NCBI RefSeq assembly: GCF_007827595.1
Contig: NZ_VISR01000024.1
Span: 62,001 to 126,000 of the forward strand
DNA from: Streptomyces sp. BK340
Lineage (GTDB): Bacteria > Actinomycetota > Actinomycetes > Streptomycetales > Streptomycetaceae
Length of the DNA: 64,000 bases
Direction: 5' to 3'
Shown: one piece after another, positions 16,658 to 25,453 of the stretch
Numbering within the stretch: the first letter of the stretch is position 1
How the letters are laid out: the number at the start of each line of letters is the position of its first letter
Translations under genes and position numbers: made by a program
Notes under the pieces: model-generated
What the model saw: the letters and a program-made list of their open reading frames with translations, nothing else
Told to the model about the DNA's origin: nothing
The model's database searches: none

Positions 16658-18102
16658 GCACCGCCGTACGGGCGCTGCCGCTCACCACGGTCCAGGAGTC
16701 GATGTGGACGGCGTACCGCATCGCCCCGGACAGCGCCGCCTACAACATCGTGATGCCGCTCAGGCTGCGCGGCCGGGTCGACCCCGCCGCCATGGACGCG
16801 GCCGTCGCCTCGGTCGGCGAGCGGCAGGAGCTGCTGCGCTCCGTCTTCGCCGAGCAGGACGGCCGCCCGGTCCGGGTCGTCGCCGAACAGCCCATGATCC
16901 GGCTGGAGTTCCGTGATCTGGAGGGCGCCGACGAGAGCCGGCTGTTCCAGGCCGCCGAGGAGGCCGGAGCCCGCCCCTTCCGGCTGGAGGCGGGCACCTT
17001 CCGGGTCGTCCTGCTGCGCCGCACCGACGACGACTGGGCGCTGGTCACCTCCGCCCACCACATCGTCAGCGACTTCACCTCGCGCTGGCTGCTGGTCCGT
17101 GACGTGCTGGACGCCTACGCGGCGCACGCCACCGGCACCGCACCCGCCTGGCGTCCGCTGACCTCCTCCTACAGCGAGTACGCGGCCGAGGAACTGCGCT
17201 TCACCGCATCCGACGCGGGCCTCGCGGCCGCCGAGGAGTGGCGGGCCGCGGTGAGCGGTTCGGCCCCCGCCGAACTGCCCCTGGACCGGCCCCGGCCGCG
17301 GGTGCGGTCCCTGCGCGGCGACACGGTCGTACGACGCCTCGCGCCGGAGTCGGCCGACGGGCTCGGCCCGGCCGCGGGCGCGGCGGGCGTGACCCCGTTC
17401 GCGTATCTGCTCGCCGTGTTCCAGGCCCTCACCCACCGCTGGAGCGGCCAGGACGACTTCCTGCTCGGCGTGCCCGCCTCGGCGCGCTCCGGACGCGGTC
17501 AGCGGGACCTGATCGGCTGCTTCCTCAACACCATGCCGGTGCGTGCCGAGTTCGGCCCCGACACCACGTTCCGGTCCGCGGCCGGGCAGGCGGGGGAGCG
17601 GATCATGCGGGGCATGCTCGGGGTGCGCTACCCCTGCGGGCTCGCCTTCCCGGACACCGTGCTGTTCCGGGCCGCGCTGTTCCTGGTCCAGATGGACCGC
17701 ATGCAGCCGCCCGTGCCCAACGTCCCGCCGGGCGAGGCCGTCGGCCCGGCCATCTCCTGCGCCGGCCTCGACATCGCCCTCATCGACGTACCGCAGCAGG
17801 AGGGCCAGCTCGACCTGCTGCTGCGCATCGAGCAGACCCCCGACGGCGTCACCGCCGTCTTCTCCTACGACACCGACGTGCTGGACCGGACGAGCGTGGA
17901 GCGGCTCGCGGACGGCTACGAGCGGCTGCTCGCGGCCGCCGTGCGGGACCCGGACGCACGGATCGCGGACGTGGAACTGGCCGCCGCCGCCGACCTGGAC
18001 GCCCTCCTCGCGCTGGGCGACTCCGGCGCCTACGACGACTTCGCCTTCGACGAGTCGTACGACTCCTTCGACTCCTTCGAGAACGCCTGGGACCACCGAT
18101 GA
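16654..18102 (+). CDS. Stand-alone NRPS condensation domain protein
   Basis: 482 aa, a single C domain with no A or T domain. Catalytic motif HHIVSDF has His135, His136 and Asp140. N-terminal LPLTTVQESMW matches the C1 core. The last about 30 residues are an acidic, aromatic-rich tail (repeated YDSF/DSF) that looks like a docking extension. It is encoded in the KS/CLF operon, overlapping both neighbours by 4 bp. The likely job is to move the acyl chain from the discrete ACP onto the amino acid held by the first NRPS carrier domain, since that NRPS begins with an A domain and lacks a starter C. Acting in release of the finished peptide is an alternative. Confidence 0.88.
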   Translation: MSTAVRALPLTTVQESMWTAYRIAPDSAAYNIVMPLRLRGRVDPAAMDAAVASVGERQELLRSVFAEQDGRPVRVVAEQPMIRLEFRDLEGADESRLFQAAEEAGARPFRLEAGTFRVVLLRRTDDDWALVTSAHHIVSDFTSRWLLVRDVLDAYAAHATGTAPAWRPLTSSYSEYAAEELRFTASDAGLAAAEEWRAAVSGSAPAELPLDRPRPRVRSLRGDTVVRRLAPESADGLGPAAGAAGVTPFAYLLAVFQALTHRWSGQDDFLLGVPASARSGRGQRDLIGCFLNTMPVRAEFGPDTTFRSAAGQAGERIMRGMLGVRYPCGLAFPDTVLFRAALFLVQMDRMQPPVPNVPPGEAVGPAISCAGLDIALIDVPQQEGQLDLLLRIEQTPDGVTAVFSYDTDVLDRTSVERLADGYERLLAAAVRDPDARIADVELAAAADLDALLALGDSGAYDDFAFDESYDSFDSFENAWDHR

Positions 18103-19274
18103 TGACGACCACCACGATCGCGGTGACCGGCGCCGGGATCGGCGGACTCGCCGCCGCCGCGGCCCTGCACCAGCGGGGCATCGACGTGCACGTCTACGAG
18201 CGCGGCGACACCCTGCGCGAGCAGGGCGTCGGCATGCACCTGGGACCCAACGGCACCCGGCTGCTGCACCGGCTCGGACTGGCCGGCGAACTGGAGCGGG
18301 CCGCGGTACGGCCCGAGGCACTTCAGGTGCGGGCCTTCCACGACGGCTCCGTCGTGGCCCGGCAGGAGATGGGCGCGGCCTGGGAGCGGGCGTTCGGCGC
18401 GCCCTATCTCACCGTGCACCGCGGCGACCTGCACCGGATGCTGGCCTCCCTGCTGCCGGCCTCGCGGGTGCACACCGGGCGCGAGCTGGTGGCGTACGAG
18501 GAGGGCCGCAAGGGCGTCACCCTGCGCTTCGCCGACGGCACCGCGACCCGGGCCTCCGCCCTGGTGGGCGCGGACGGGGTGCACTCGGTGGTGCGGCGCT
18601 CGCTCGCCGGGGACGAACAGCCCCTCTACTCGGGCAACAGCGCGCTGCGCGGTCTGGTGGACGCGGCCGACGTGCCCGGACTCGACCCCACGCAGATGTA
18701 CATGTTCGCGGGGCCGACGGCACGCGTACTGGTCTACCCGGTCAGCGGCGGGCGGCAGTTCACCTACGTCGTGGTCGCGCCGGCACCGGAGGGCCACGCC
18801 GAGTCCTGGACCAGCGCGGCGGAGCGCGCCGACCTCGACGCCGCGCTCGCCGGATGGGCGCCGCAGGTGCGCGGACTCGTGGGGGCGGCACGGGACGTGC
18901 GGCGCTGGGCGCTGTACGACCGGGAGCCGCTGCGGCGCTGGAGCACCGCCCGCACCACGCTGCTCGGCGACGCGGCCCACCCGATGCTGCCGCACCACGG
19001 GCAGGGCGCCAACCAGGCCGTGGAGGACGGCGTCGCGCTCGCCGTCTGCCTCGCCGGGGCGGAGCCCGGCGGCGACGGGATCGCCGCCGCGCTGGCCCGC
19101 TACGAGGCCGTGCGCCGTCCGCACACCACCCGCGTGCAACTGGGCTCGCGGGACGGCGGCGGACGCGGCCCCGGCAAGGGCGTGCGGGACCAGGCCGCCG
19201 ACGTGTCCTGGATCCTCGCGCACGACGTCGAGCGGAGCCTGTGCGAGGAGGTGTCCGGGGAGAACGCCGCCTGA
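18099..19274 (+). CDS. Class A FAD-dependent monooxygenase
   Basis: 391 aa, PHBH/salicylate-hydroxylase-like fold. FAD-binding GAGIGG at 11-16, the DG motif in GADGVHS, and the GD motif in LLGDAAHPM followed by HHGQGANQ. ATG 18099 overlaps the C-domain stop (ATGA); a second ATG follows directly. It ends the KS/CLF operon. Likely reactions are hydroxylation of an aromatic ring or epoxidation of a double bond in the acyl or halotryptophan part; the substrate cannot be read from the sequence. Confidence 0.85.
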   Translation: MMTTTTIAVTGAGIGGLAAAAALHQRGIDVHVYERGDTLREQGVGMHLGPNGTRLLHRLGLAGELERAAVRPEALQVRAFHDGSVVARQEMGAAWERAFGAPYLTVHRGDLHRMLASLLPASRVHTGRELVAYEEGRKGVTLRFADGTATRASALVGADGVHSVVRRSLAGDEQPLYSGNSALRGLVDAADVPGLDPTQMYMFAGPTARVLVYPVSGGRQFTYVVVAPAPEGHAESWTSAAERADLDAALAGWAPQVRGLVGAARDVRRWALYDREPLRRWSTARTTLLGDAAHPMLPHHGQGANQAVEDGVALAVCLAGAEPGGDGIAAALARYEAVRRPHTTRVQLGSRDGGGRGPGKGVRDQAADVSWILAHDVERSLCEEVSGENAA

Positions 19275-19286
19275 CCGACACCCCAG

Positions 19287-19318
19287 GGCCCCCGATGCCG
19301 TCACCGGCGCCGGGGGCC
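19287..19318. terminator. Hairpin terminator after the FAD monooxygenase
   Basis: Arms GGCCCCCG (19287-19294) and CGGGGGCC (19311-19318) with a nested GCCG/CGGC stem in the loop. It lies 12 bp after the stop of the KS/CLF operon and before the convergent FG-GAP gene. No U-run follows, as is common in Streptomyces. Confidence 0.55.
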
Positions 19319-19405
19319 AACGGGCCAGAGGAGGAGGCCGCGCCGTTCGGCCCGGCGCCGGGGCGTGGCGGGTGGAGATCTGTCGGACGGCAGCGTGGGG
19401 ACTCG

Positions 19406-20893
19406 CTAGCCGCGCCCGATCACCAGCCCGTACTCCAGGGCGCTTGTCGAGGACGGGAGCCCCAGGCTCTTCGGCGTCAGGGTCCTGGAACCCGTCGCCG
19501 TCGTGCCCTGCGCGGTGCCCGGGAGGAGCCAGACGCCGCCCTGGGCGGAGTTCTCGCCGGGAGCGCCTGCCGCGAGGTCCGCGTAGCCGTCGGCGTCGTA
19601 GTCCTGAAGGCGGACCGATGCGCCGAACCGGTCGCTCGTCTCCGCGGTGCCCGGGACGCCGCTGCTGTTCTGGGTGAAGCCGACGCTCGTCGCCGTACCG
19701 CCGGAGGACAGCAGGCCGGTGGCGGTGCCGTGGACGAGGACCACCGTGCCCGCGTTCTGCTGAGAGCCCACCGCCTCGTACTCGTCGCCGATGGCGAGGT
19801 CGGCGTAGCCGTCGCCGTCGATGTCGCCCGCGGCGACCGCTGCGCCGAGGCGGTCCTCGGACTCGGCGGCGCCGGCGATGCCCGGAGTGTCCTGCTGGAT
19901 CTCCTGGGTGCGGGCGCCGAAGCCGTCGGACTTCGAGCCGTACGCCACCTTCACCAGACCGCCCTTGAACACCTCGGCACGACCCGTGGAGTAGTCCGCG
20001 CAGTCCGGAGCGTCCTCCTCGTAGTTCGGGTAGCAGTAGCCGAGGGCCAAGTCGTCCGTGCCGTCCGCGTCGAAGTCGGCGGCTGCGAGGGAGACGGCGG
20101 AGGCCGTGGTGCTCCACAGCTGTACCGGGGCGCCGTCCTGCCAGCGGTAGATCCGGACGAATCTGCTCTCCGTCGCCTTGATCGAGACCGCGAGGTCGTC
20201 GTCGCCGTCGCCGTCGAAGTCGCCGGTGGTCAGGGCCGTCACGCCGCCGAGGTCCGCTCCGGCGATCTCCCCGCTCAGGGTGTCCGGGGAGTCGGCGGTG
20301 AGCGGGCCGGGACGCAGCACAGCGCCGCCGTGCTCCTCGCCGCTGCGGCTGAGAACCAGGTCGGTGCGGCCGTCGCCGGTCACGTCCCCGGCGGCGATCA
20401 CCGCGCCGATCCGGGAGAACTCGCTCGCACCTTGCGCGACCGTGTAGCCACCGCTGGTGAAGCCGGAGGCAGAGCCGCGCAGCACGGTGACGGTGCCGTG
20501 TTCGGCGGACTTGTCGGCGGAGAGCGACTCGCTGGAGGCGCCCACGACCAGGTCGGCGTAGCGGTCGCCGTCGACGTCCGCGGCGGTGACCGCGGAGCCG
20601 AAGAGATCACCCGCCTCGGGGGTGCCCGGCACTCCGCTCGTGGCCTGGCTGATCCGTACGGAGCCGTACTTGCCCGGTCCGTCCGGGCCACCCCACACGA
20701 CGTTCACGTAGCCGGCCTTGGCCTTGTCGCCGACCTGCCCGGAGGGCACGCCCACCGCCAGGTCCGGGTAGCCGTCGCCGTTGAAGTCTCCCTGCGGCGC
20801 GGCGGCGTCGGTGGCCTGCGCGGCGGTGGGCGCGGTAACGCCCAGCAGGGTCGTCGCGCAGATCACCGTCGCGGAGAGGATCTTGTTACGCAT
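19406..20893 (-). CDS. Secreted FG-GAP/VCBS repeat protein
   Basis: 495 aa. The signal peptide (MRNKILSATVICATTLLGV, cleavage near AQA) is followed by integrin-alpha-like beta-propeller repeats. Each has a calcium-loop motif such as DFNGDGYPD, DVDGDRYAD, DVTGDGRTD, DFDGDGDDD, DIDGDGYAD and DYDADGYAD. GGAG precedes the ATG. These are common extracellular proteins of streptomycetes of unknown function. It is tandem with a paralogue at 20946 and appears unrelated to the biosynthetic pathway. Confidence 0.88.
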   Translation of the reverse strand: MRNKILSATVICATTLLGVTAPTAAQATDAAAPQGDFNGDGYPDLAVGVPSGQVGDKAKAGYVNVVWGGPDGPGKYGSVRISQATSGVPGTPEAGDLFGSAVTAADVDGDRYADLVVGASSESLSADKSAEHGTVTVLRGSASGFTSGGYTVAQGASEFSRIGAVIAAGDVTGDGRTDLVLSRSGEEHGGAVLRPGPLTADSPDTLSGEIAGADLGGVTALTTGDFDGDGDDDLAVSIKATESRFVRIYRWQDGAPVQLWSTTASAVSLAAADFDADGTDDLALGYCYPNYEEDAPDCADYSTGRAEVFKGGLVKVAYGSKSDGFGARTQEIQQDTPGIAGAAESEDRLGAAVAAGDIDGDGYADLAIGDEYEAVGSQQNAGTVVLVHGTATGLLSSGGTATSVGFTQNSSGVPGTAETSDRFGASVRLQDYDADGYADLAAGAPGENSAQGGVWLLPGTAQGTTATGSRTLTPKSLGLPSSTSALEYGLVIGRG

Positions 20894-20945
20894 CGTTGTC
20901 GTTTCTCCTGTTGGTACTCAAGGCAATCGGTGTGAACCGGTGTGG

Positions 20946-22373
20946 TCAGTGGGCGAAGACATCCGCGAACTTGCGGCCCTCGACCACCGGATAGCCGAAG
21001 TCGCTCGCGTTGAAGGCGGTTGCGTACGAGGCCGTCAGGCCCGAGGTCGTGCCGCGCAGCACCCACGCCGCCCCGTCGTCGTATCCCCCGGGCACCACGT
21101 CCTCGCCGAACGCGCCGATCGCCAGGTCCGCCCTGCCGTTGCCGTTGATGTCGCCCAGCCGCAGCGAGGAGCCGAAGTGGTCGCCGGCCTCGGCGGCGCC
21201 CGGTACGCCCGGTGTCGCCTGGTGGAAGGACTGGGCCCCGCTCGTGGTCAGTCCGGCCGAACTTCCCTTGAGCAGATCGATGTTGCCGACGTTTCGGTGG
21301 CCGTCCACGTCCTCGTACGAGGCGCCGACCGCGATGTCCGCGTAGCCGTCGCCGGTCGCGTCGCCCACCGCGACGGCGGCGCCGAAGCCGTCGTAGTCCT
21401 CGCCGATGCCCGGCACACCGGCGCTGTCCTGGGTGTATCGGGTGCCCGTGGCGGGCAGTCCGGCGGCCTTGCCGTACCGCACCGTGAACGAACCGCCCTT
21501 ACCGATCTCCGAGTCGCCGGTGACCAGGTCGTCGTATCCGTCGCCGTTGATGTCGCCCGCCGCGACGGCCTGATCCCAGGCGGTGCCGCCCGCTCCGGTG
21601 CCGTCGGCCAGCACCATGTAGCCGGAGCCGATGTCGCCGGGACCGCCGCGCAGGAGGCCCACGTAACCGTGGGTGGCGCCGGTGCTGTCGGCGCGGCCGC
21701 CGTGCACGACGAAGTCGCTTCCGTCAGTGGCGGAGAAGTGCCCGGCGACGATCCCGTCCAGGCGTACGCCCTCGGGCAGGAACCCCACCTCCGGTGCCAG
21801 CGCGCCGTCCTGGGTGGGCTTCCCGTCGGCATACCACCAGAAGGTGTTGCCACCGACGACGACCAGGTTGCCGGTGCCGTCGCCGTCGAGGTCGGCGAAC
21901 GCGGCGCCCGTCCCGAACCCGCCGGCCTCGGCGTTCGGGGCGGTGAGCATGGTGCCGCCGGACGTGAACGGTTTCGCTCCGCCCCAGACGATGGTCACCG
22001 AGCCGTTCGCCTTACCCGTGATCCGCTCGTAGGGTGCGCCGACGATCAGGTCGGCGTAGCCGTCGCCGTTGACGTCACCGCTGGTGACGCTCTTGCCGAA
22101 CTGGTCGTCGGACTCCGAGGTCCCGGGAACGCCCGGGGTGTTCTGGGTGATGTTCACCGAGCGGGCGGGGCTGACGCCGGAAGACGAGCCGAAGAGGACG
22201 GTGACCGTGCCACCGCTCGCCTTGGGCGTGCCGATGGCCAGATCGCGATACCCGTCACCGTTGAAGTCGTCCCACAGCCCGGAGGGCGCCGCAACGGCAC
22301 CGGGAGCGCCCAGCCCCCCACAGGCCAGGGCGGCAGCCACCACAACGGCGAAGGTACGTATGCGCAAGGTCAT
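20946..22373 (-). CDS. Secreted FG-GAP/VCBS repeat protein (paralogue)
   Basis: 475 aa. ATG 22373 is chosen because GGGAG lies just upstream and a classical signal peptide follows (MTLRIRTFAVVVAAALACGG, cleavage near AVAA). At least six repeats with DFNGDGYRD, DVNGDGYAD, DLDGDGTGN, DINGDGYDD, DATGDGYAD and DINGNGRAD calcium loops form a beta-propeller. It is clearly related to the neighbouring gene and ends 52 bp before its start, so the pair may be co-transcribed from the right. Confidence 0.87.
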   Translation of the reverse strand: MTLRIRTFAVVVAAALACGGLGAPGAVAAPSGLWDDFNGDGYRDLAIGTPKASGGTVTVLFGSSSGVSPARSVNITQNTPGVPGTSESDDQFGKSVTSGDVNGDGYADLIVGAPYERITGKANGSVTIVWGGAKPFTSGGTMLTAPNAEAGGFGTGAAFADLDGDGTGNLVVVGGNTFWWYADGKPTQDGALAPEVGFLPEGVRLDGIVAGHFSATDGSDFVVHGGRADSTGATHGYVGLLRGGPGDIGSGYMVLADGTGAGGTAWDQAVAAGDINGDGYDDLVTGDSEIGKGGSFTVRYGKAAGLPATGTRYTQDSAGVPGIGEDYDGFGAAVAVGDATGDGYADIAVGASYEDVDGHRNVGNIDLLKGSSAGLTTSGAQSFHQATPGVPGAAEAGDHFGSSLRLGDINGNGRADLAIGAFGEDVVPGGYDDGAAWVLRGTTSGLTASYATAFNASDFGYPVVEGRKFADVFAH

Positions 22374-22479
22374 GCTCCCGTCAGTGAACCGAGGCTTCAG
22401 CGACGTACGACTCGCTTGATGAACGAAGGGTTGTGCACGAGAAAGCACAAGGTGAACGCGCGCCGCCACCACCGCTACG

Positions 22480-22747
22480 GCTGTGGGCAGGCGTGAGTAC
22501 AGCTGGAAGCCGTCGTTGGTCGTGCCGTCCTGGGACAGGAAAGTGCCTTTGGCGGAAAGCGAGTTGAGCTTGACCAGGCCAAGACTGTGAAGCTCTTGGA
22601 AGTGTCCACGGCGGGCCCGGCGGACTGGGGCCGGTAACAGGGCTGCCGTGCGGCTGATCGACGTGGAGGTCGTCGGCCGGGGAGGACGCCGGGGTCGCCG
22701 CGGAATTCGTCTGATGCGCTACATGCCCCAGAGGCGGGTAAGGGCAT
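22480..22747 (-). pseudogene. Remnant of a LamG-like (jellyroll) domain gene with a frameshift
   Basis: The minus strand reads VDTSKSFTVLAW in one frame up to about 22575. It then continues as VKLNSLSAKGTF and DGFQLYS in the next frame, which together match the core of LamG/concanavalin-like domains. A single missing G at about 22574-22576 explains the break. Homology stops after QLYS (about 22494) and no start or complete domain is left, so both ends are lost too. LamG domains often sit in the same secreted proteins as FG-GAP repeats, so this may be the relic of a larger relative of the adjacent genes. The stretch 22374-22792 holds nothing else that I can support. Confidence 0.6.
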
Positions 22748-22792
22748 CGGCCCGCACAGCGCAGTGGTGGCCGATTCGCGCGTGGTCGCCCT

Positions 22793-23248
22793 TCAGGAGG
22801 CTGTTGGTGTGGCGGTCGAGGCCGGCGTCTTGCCAGGCGCGGTGGGCTGCCCAGTGAAGACGACGAGGTGCCACGTGCCCTTGTCGCGGGTCACCGTGAA
22901 GGTGTCGGTCATGGGTTTGCCCGCCTTGTCGGTGGCGGTGAGATGGGCGCTACCGGTGTTGGGGCCCATGTCATGGTCGATCTCGAGGTTGCTGATCTTC
23001 CACCCTCGTCCGCCCTTGGCGGCGAGGATCTTTGAGGCTTCTCGTCGCGACCAGGGCTCGTCCTTCACGCCGCCGATCCGGATGAGACCGGTCGTACTGC
23101 GTGCGTTGAGAGCGGAGATGTAGTCGGTGACGGCCTGGCGTGCGCCGTCGGTCGGTGAGGCAGCGGGTTTGGCTTCGTCCTTGTTTGACGAGCAGCCGGC
23201 CAGGGCCAGTAACGCGAGCGCGGCGACGGCGATGCGGCGACGGTTCAT
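22793..23248 (-). CDS. Putative lipoprotein of unknown function
   Basis: 151 aa. N-terminus MNRRRIAVAALALLALAGCSS is a lipoprotein signal peptide with lipobox LAGC (Cys19). The mature part has a short low-complexity linker and then a compact alpha/beta domain resembling SnoaL/NTF2-like or DUF4878-type lipoprotein domains (ARQAVTDYISALNARS helix, four later strands). No enzymatic motif. It is 41 bp downstream of the secreted amidase gene and probably co-transcribed with it. Confidence 0.7.
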   Translation of the reverse strand: MNRRRIAVAALALLALAGCSSNKDEAKPAASPTDGARQAVTDYISALNARSTTGLIRIGGVKDEPWSRREASKILAAKGGRGWKISNLEIDHDMGPNTGSAHLTATDKAGKPMTDTFTVTRDKGTWHLVVFTGQPTAPGKTPASTATPTAS

Positions 23249-23288
23249 GGCAGGGTTCCTTCTTCTCCTGTGAGGGGTCGGCAGCCTG

Positions 23289-24485
23289 TCACGTGCGATG
23301 GGCGTACCACCAGGTGTTCGGGTGGTCGGAGACGAGCGTGTTCACGGGCTTGTTGTGCGTGTCGTGGGTGTGGTATGTGAGGTAGGGGATGCCCCTGTAC
23401 TTCTTGGTGACGAACATCGAGTGGTCGATGACGTTGTTGCGGTTCCAGTCGGCCTGGAGAACATCCGAAGCCAGCAGGTCATACACGTTGCGAAGCGCCT
23501 TCGTCCGCTTCGAGTGCTTGATCGCGAACCAGTACCAGTTCTCGGCTCCGCCCCAGGTGTACGAAGTCCAGAGACTGGTGGGTCCGTAGAACCAGTACTT
23601 GTTGCTCGTGCGCTGGATGATGGAGCCGCCCGCCGGCTTCCAGCCGCCGGCGAGCATGATCTGCGACAGGAAATTCGTGCAGTCATTGCCGCCGTAGGTA
23701 CGGAAGGCGGAGTTGTGGTGTTTCCAGTACTTGTCCGCGTAGGCGATCATCTTGCTGTAGCTGTACGCGGCTGTCGCGGCGGGTTTCACTGCCCCGGGCC
23801 CGGTGTCGGTGTCCGTGCCGGTTTCGGCAGGCGGCGTGGTGCTGGAACCCTCACCCTTGGTGCCCTCGTCTTCGTCTGCGGTTCCACCCTCGTCCGTTGT
23901 CTCCGGCTCCACATCGACGTCGGAGACCTGTGTGGTCGGCGTAGGTCCGCTCCCGGCGTCCGCCTTGTCTGAGGCCAGAAGCCAAGTGCCGTCGTCGGCC
24001 TTCGTGAACTTGACCGTATGGGGGAGGGACGACTCCTCGTATTCGGGAGCGCCGTCCTCGATCTCCTTCTGCGTGAACGGGAAGTACAGGCGGGTGTCTT
24101 CGGTGAGTCGAAGCGTGGCCTGCTGGCCTTCGACCGTGGAGTCGTCGACACTGACGTCGACCTGGGCCTTGGTGTAGGTGGTGCCGATTTTCTCGTACCG
24201 CTCCCTCTTGGCGGCCAGCGCGGACAGATCGTCCTGCGTCTGGGCCGACATGGCGGGCGTCGCCTTGATGCGGGCTGCAACACCCCGGAGAGTGGGCGGG
24301 CTGGTCGTGAGCATGTCGGCGCGCTGCTGAAGGTAGCCCTCGGCAAGCTGTGACAGTGACGATGCCGTGGCGTCCGAAGAGGCAGGGGCGTCATTCGGGA
24401 CGGCGCTCGCGGGTATGTCGACGAGTGCGAGTATCGCCGCCGTGCCGGCCGCGGCGAAGGCGAGTCTGCGCTGCGCAGGGCGCAT
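23289..24485 (-). CDS. Secreted amidase-domain protein
   Basis: 398 aa. A signal peptide (about residues 1-30) is followed by a helical region, a strand-rich region (about 100-170), an acidic Asp/Glu/Thr linker (about 185-230), and a C-terminal putative amidase domain. The domain is recognised by KMIAYADKYWKHHN then YGGNDCTNFLSQ, the pattern of the amidase_6 family with its presumed catalytic Cys. The C-terminal His-rich stretch HTHDTHN may supply the base. It probably acts on cell-wall or extracellular peptides. It lies in the accessory island between the two halves of the cluster. Confidence 0.8.
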   Translation of the reverse strand: MRPAQRRLAFAAAGTAAILALVDIPASAVPNDAPASSDATASSLSQLAEGYLQQRADMLTTSPPTLRGVAARIKATPAMSAQTQDDLSALAAKRERYEKIGTTYTKAQVDVSVDDSTVEGQQATLRLTEDTRLYFPFTQKEIEDGAPEYEESSLPHTVKFTKADDGTWLLASDKADAGSGPTPTTQVSDVDVEPETTDEGGTADEDEGTKGEGSSTTPPAETGTDTDTGPGAVKPAATAAYSYSKMIAYADKYWKHHNSAFRTYGGNDCTNFLSQIMLAGGWKPAGGSIIQRTSNKYWFYGPTSLWTSYTWGGAENWYWFAIKHSKRTKALRNVYDLLASDVLQADWNRNNVIDHSMFVTKKYRGIPYLTYHTHDTHNKPVNTLVSDHPNTWWYAHRT

Positions 24486-24795
24486 CAGACCTCCTGATCA
24501 TGAGCTGACTGGTCGTCGTCAGCCTGCATGGAAGGAGATCAAGTCCGGGCGGAGCGTTCCCTTCTGGCTCTTTTCCTGCTCGGGAATGTCCGATTCCTCA
24601 CCGCCTGGCGCTTCAGCCCCAGCAGGTGCTTGATCCACGGGTGTGCCGAACGCACGGGTCACGGGTCTGTCTCCCCGCAGCTCGCCGAGGGGGCGGACTG
24701 GTCCCTCGTCGGGGAGATCGTAGGTGGCGATCGCGGCCGACGGCGCAGGCAGCGCGGCATGGACCGGGGTGCGGGTCGGTTCCGTCAGGTGTGCT

Positions 24796-25015
24796 CCACG
24801 GCCGACCGCTTCACGGGCGCGGTATTCGGCTGCGACGTCGACGCCCGGCCGAATGAACCGTAGGGCTTCCGCGTTGTCGAGGCCTCGGCGACGACAGCGC
24901 CGACGAGCGCGGAGAGGGTGCGGCGGGGGACGCCGATCCGGTCCGCCCAGGACGCCCAGTAGCGGTCGTCCCTGGTGAGCGTCTCGCCGGTGTCGAACAC
25001 GATGGTCTCAATCAG
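24796..25015 (-). pseudogene. Remnant of a HAD-family hydrolase gene with frameshift and truncation
   Basis: On the minus strand LIETIVFDTGETLTRDDRYW (residue series ending near 24955) is the N-terminal HAD motif I region with the Asp nucleophile. The frame runs on through ALVGAVVAE to about 24884. It then continues in the next frame as GLDNAEALRFIRPGVDVAAE, which is the expected family sequence, so one G is missing at about 24883. The codon where ATG is expected reads CTG. The remaining two thirds of the gene are absent. The region 24486-24795 has open frames but no recognisable protein. Confidence 0.65.
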
Positions 25016-25088
25016 CGGGAAGCCTACGGCTCTCGAGGACAGGCACCAGTGGCTGCTCACCCCCGGAAGGGGACGTGCCGGGTCGCAT

Positions 25089-25130
25089 ATAGACGCTCAA
25101 TACGCCCCTGATAGCGCCGAGTTCAACCAT
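25089..25130 (+). promoter_or_regulatory. SARP-type promoter of the MbtH-NRPS operon
   Basis: Three perfectly phased 11-bp units at 25089, 25100 and 25111 begin with ATAGACG, ATACGCC and ATAGCGC. Seven bases after the last heptamer is AACCAT (25125-25130) as -10. Bases TAGACGC and CAATA of the first half are shared with the sbnB promoter at 2576. This is the clearest site in the window. Confidence 0.75.
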
Positions 25131-25163
25131 GGGCCCCATCTGACCGCACAGAAGGGACGTCCC

Positions 25164-25388
25164 ATGGCCGAACAGACGACCGACGACGCCGTGTACCGCG
25201 TGGTGCTCAACGACGAGGAGCAGTACTCGATCTGGTGGGCCGACCGTCCGCTGCCGGCCGGCTGGCACGCCGAGGGCACCGAGGGCACCCGCGAGGAGTG
25301 CCTGGCGCGCATCGACACCGTGTGGACCGACATGCGCCCCCTGGGCCTGCGCCGCCGTATGGCCGAGGCCGGGTCGACGGCGGCCTGA
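25164..25388 (+). CDS. mbtH: MbtH-like protein
   Basis: 74 aa. MbtH-like proteins bind and activate or stabilise NRPS adenylation domains. Signature residues are present: NDEEQYSIWW, LPAGWHAEG and the DMRPLGLR segment (N-x-E-x-QYSxW, three Trp). ATG 25164 with GAAGGGA upstream. First gene of the NRPS operon, 65 bp before NRPS1, so it very likely serves the A domains of both synthetases. Confidence 0.95.
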   Translation: MAEQTTDDAVYRVVLNDEEQYSIWWADRPLPAGWHAEGTEGTREECLARIDTVWTDMRPLGLRRRMAEAGSTAA

Positions 25389-25453
25389 GCCGCCGCACTC
25401 CACGCCGAGCCCCTTCCGATGCCGACCCCGAAGATCCCGATGGAGGAGAGATC

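Noticed and set aside
19406..22373. Regular repeats suggesting a CRISPR or large DNA repeat
   Set aside because: They are FG-GAP coding repeats with variable bases and no spacer structure.
24528..24863. Plus-strand open frames before the MbtH gene as real genes
   Set aside because: No ribosome sites or motifs; part of the region is antisense to the HAD relic.
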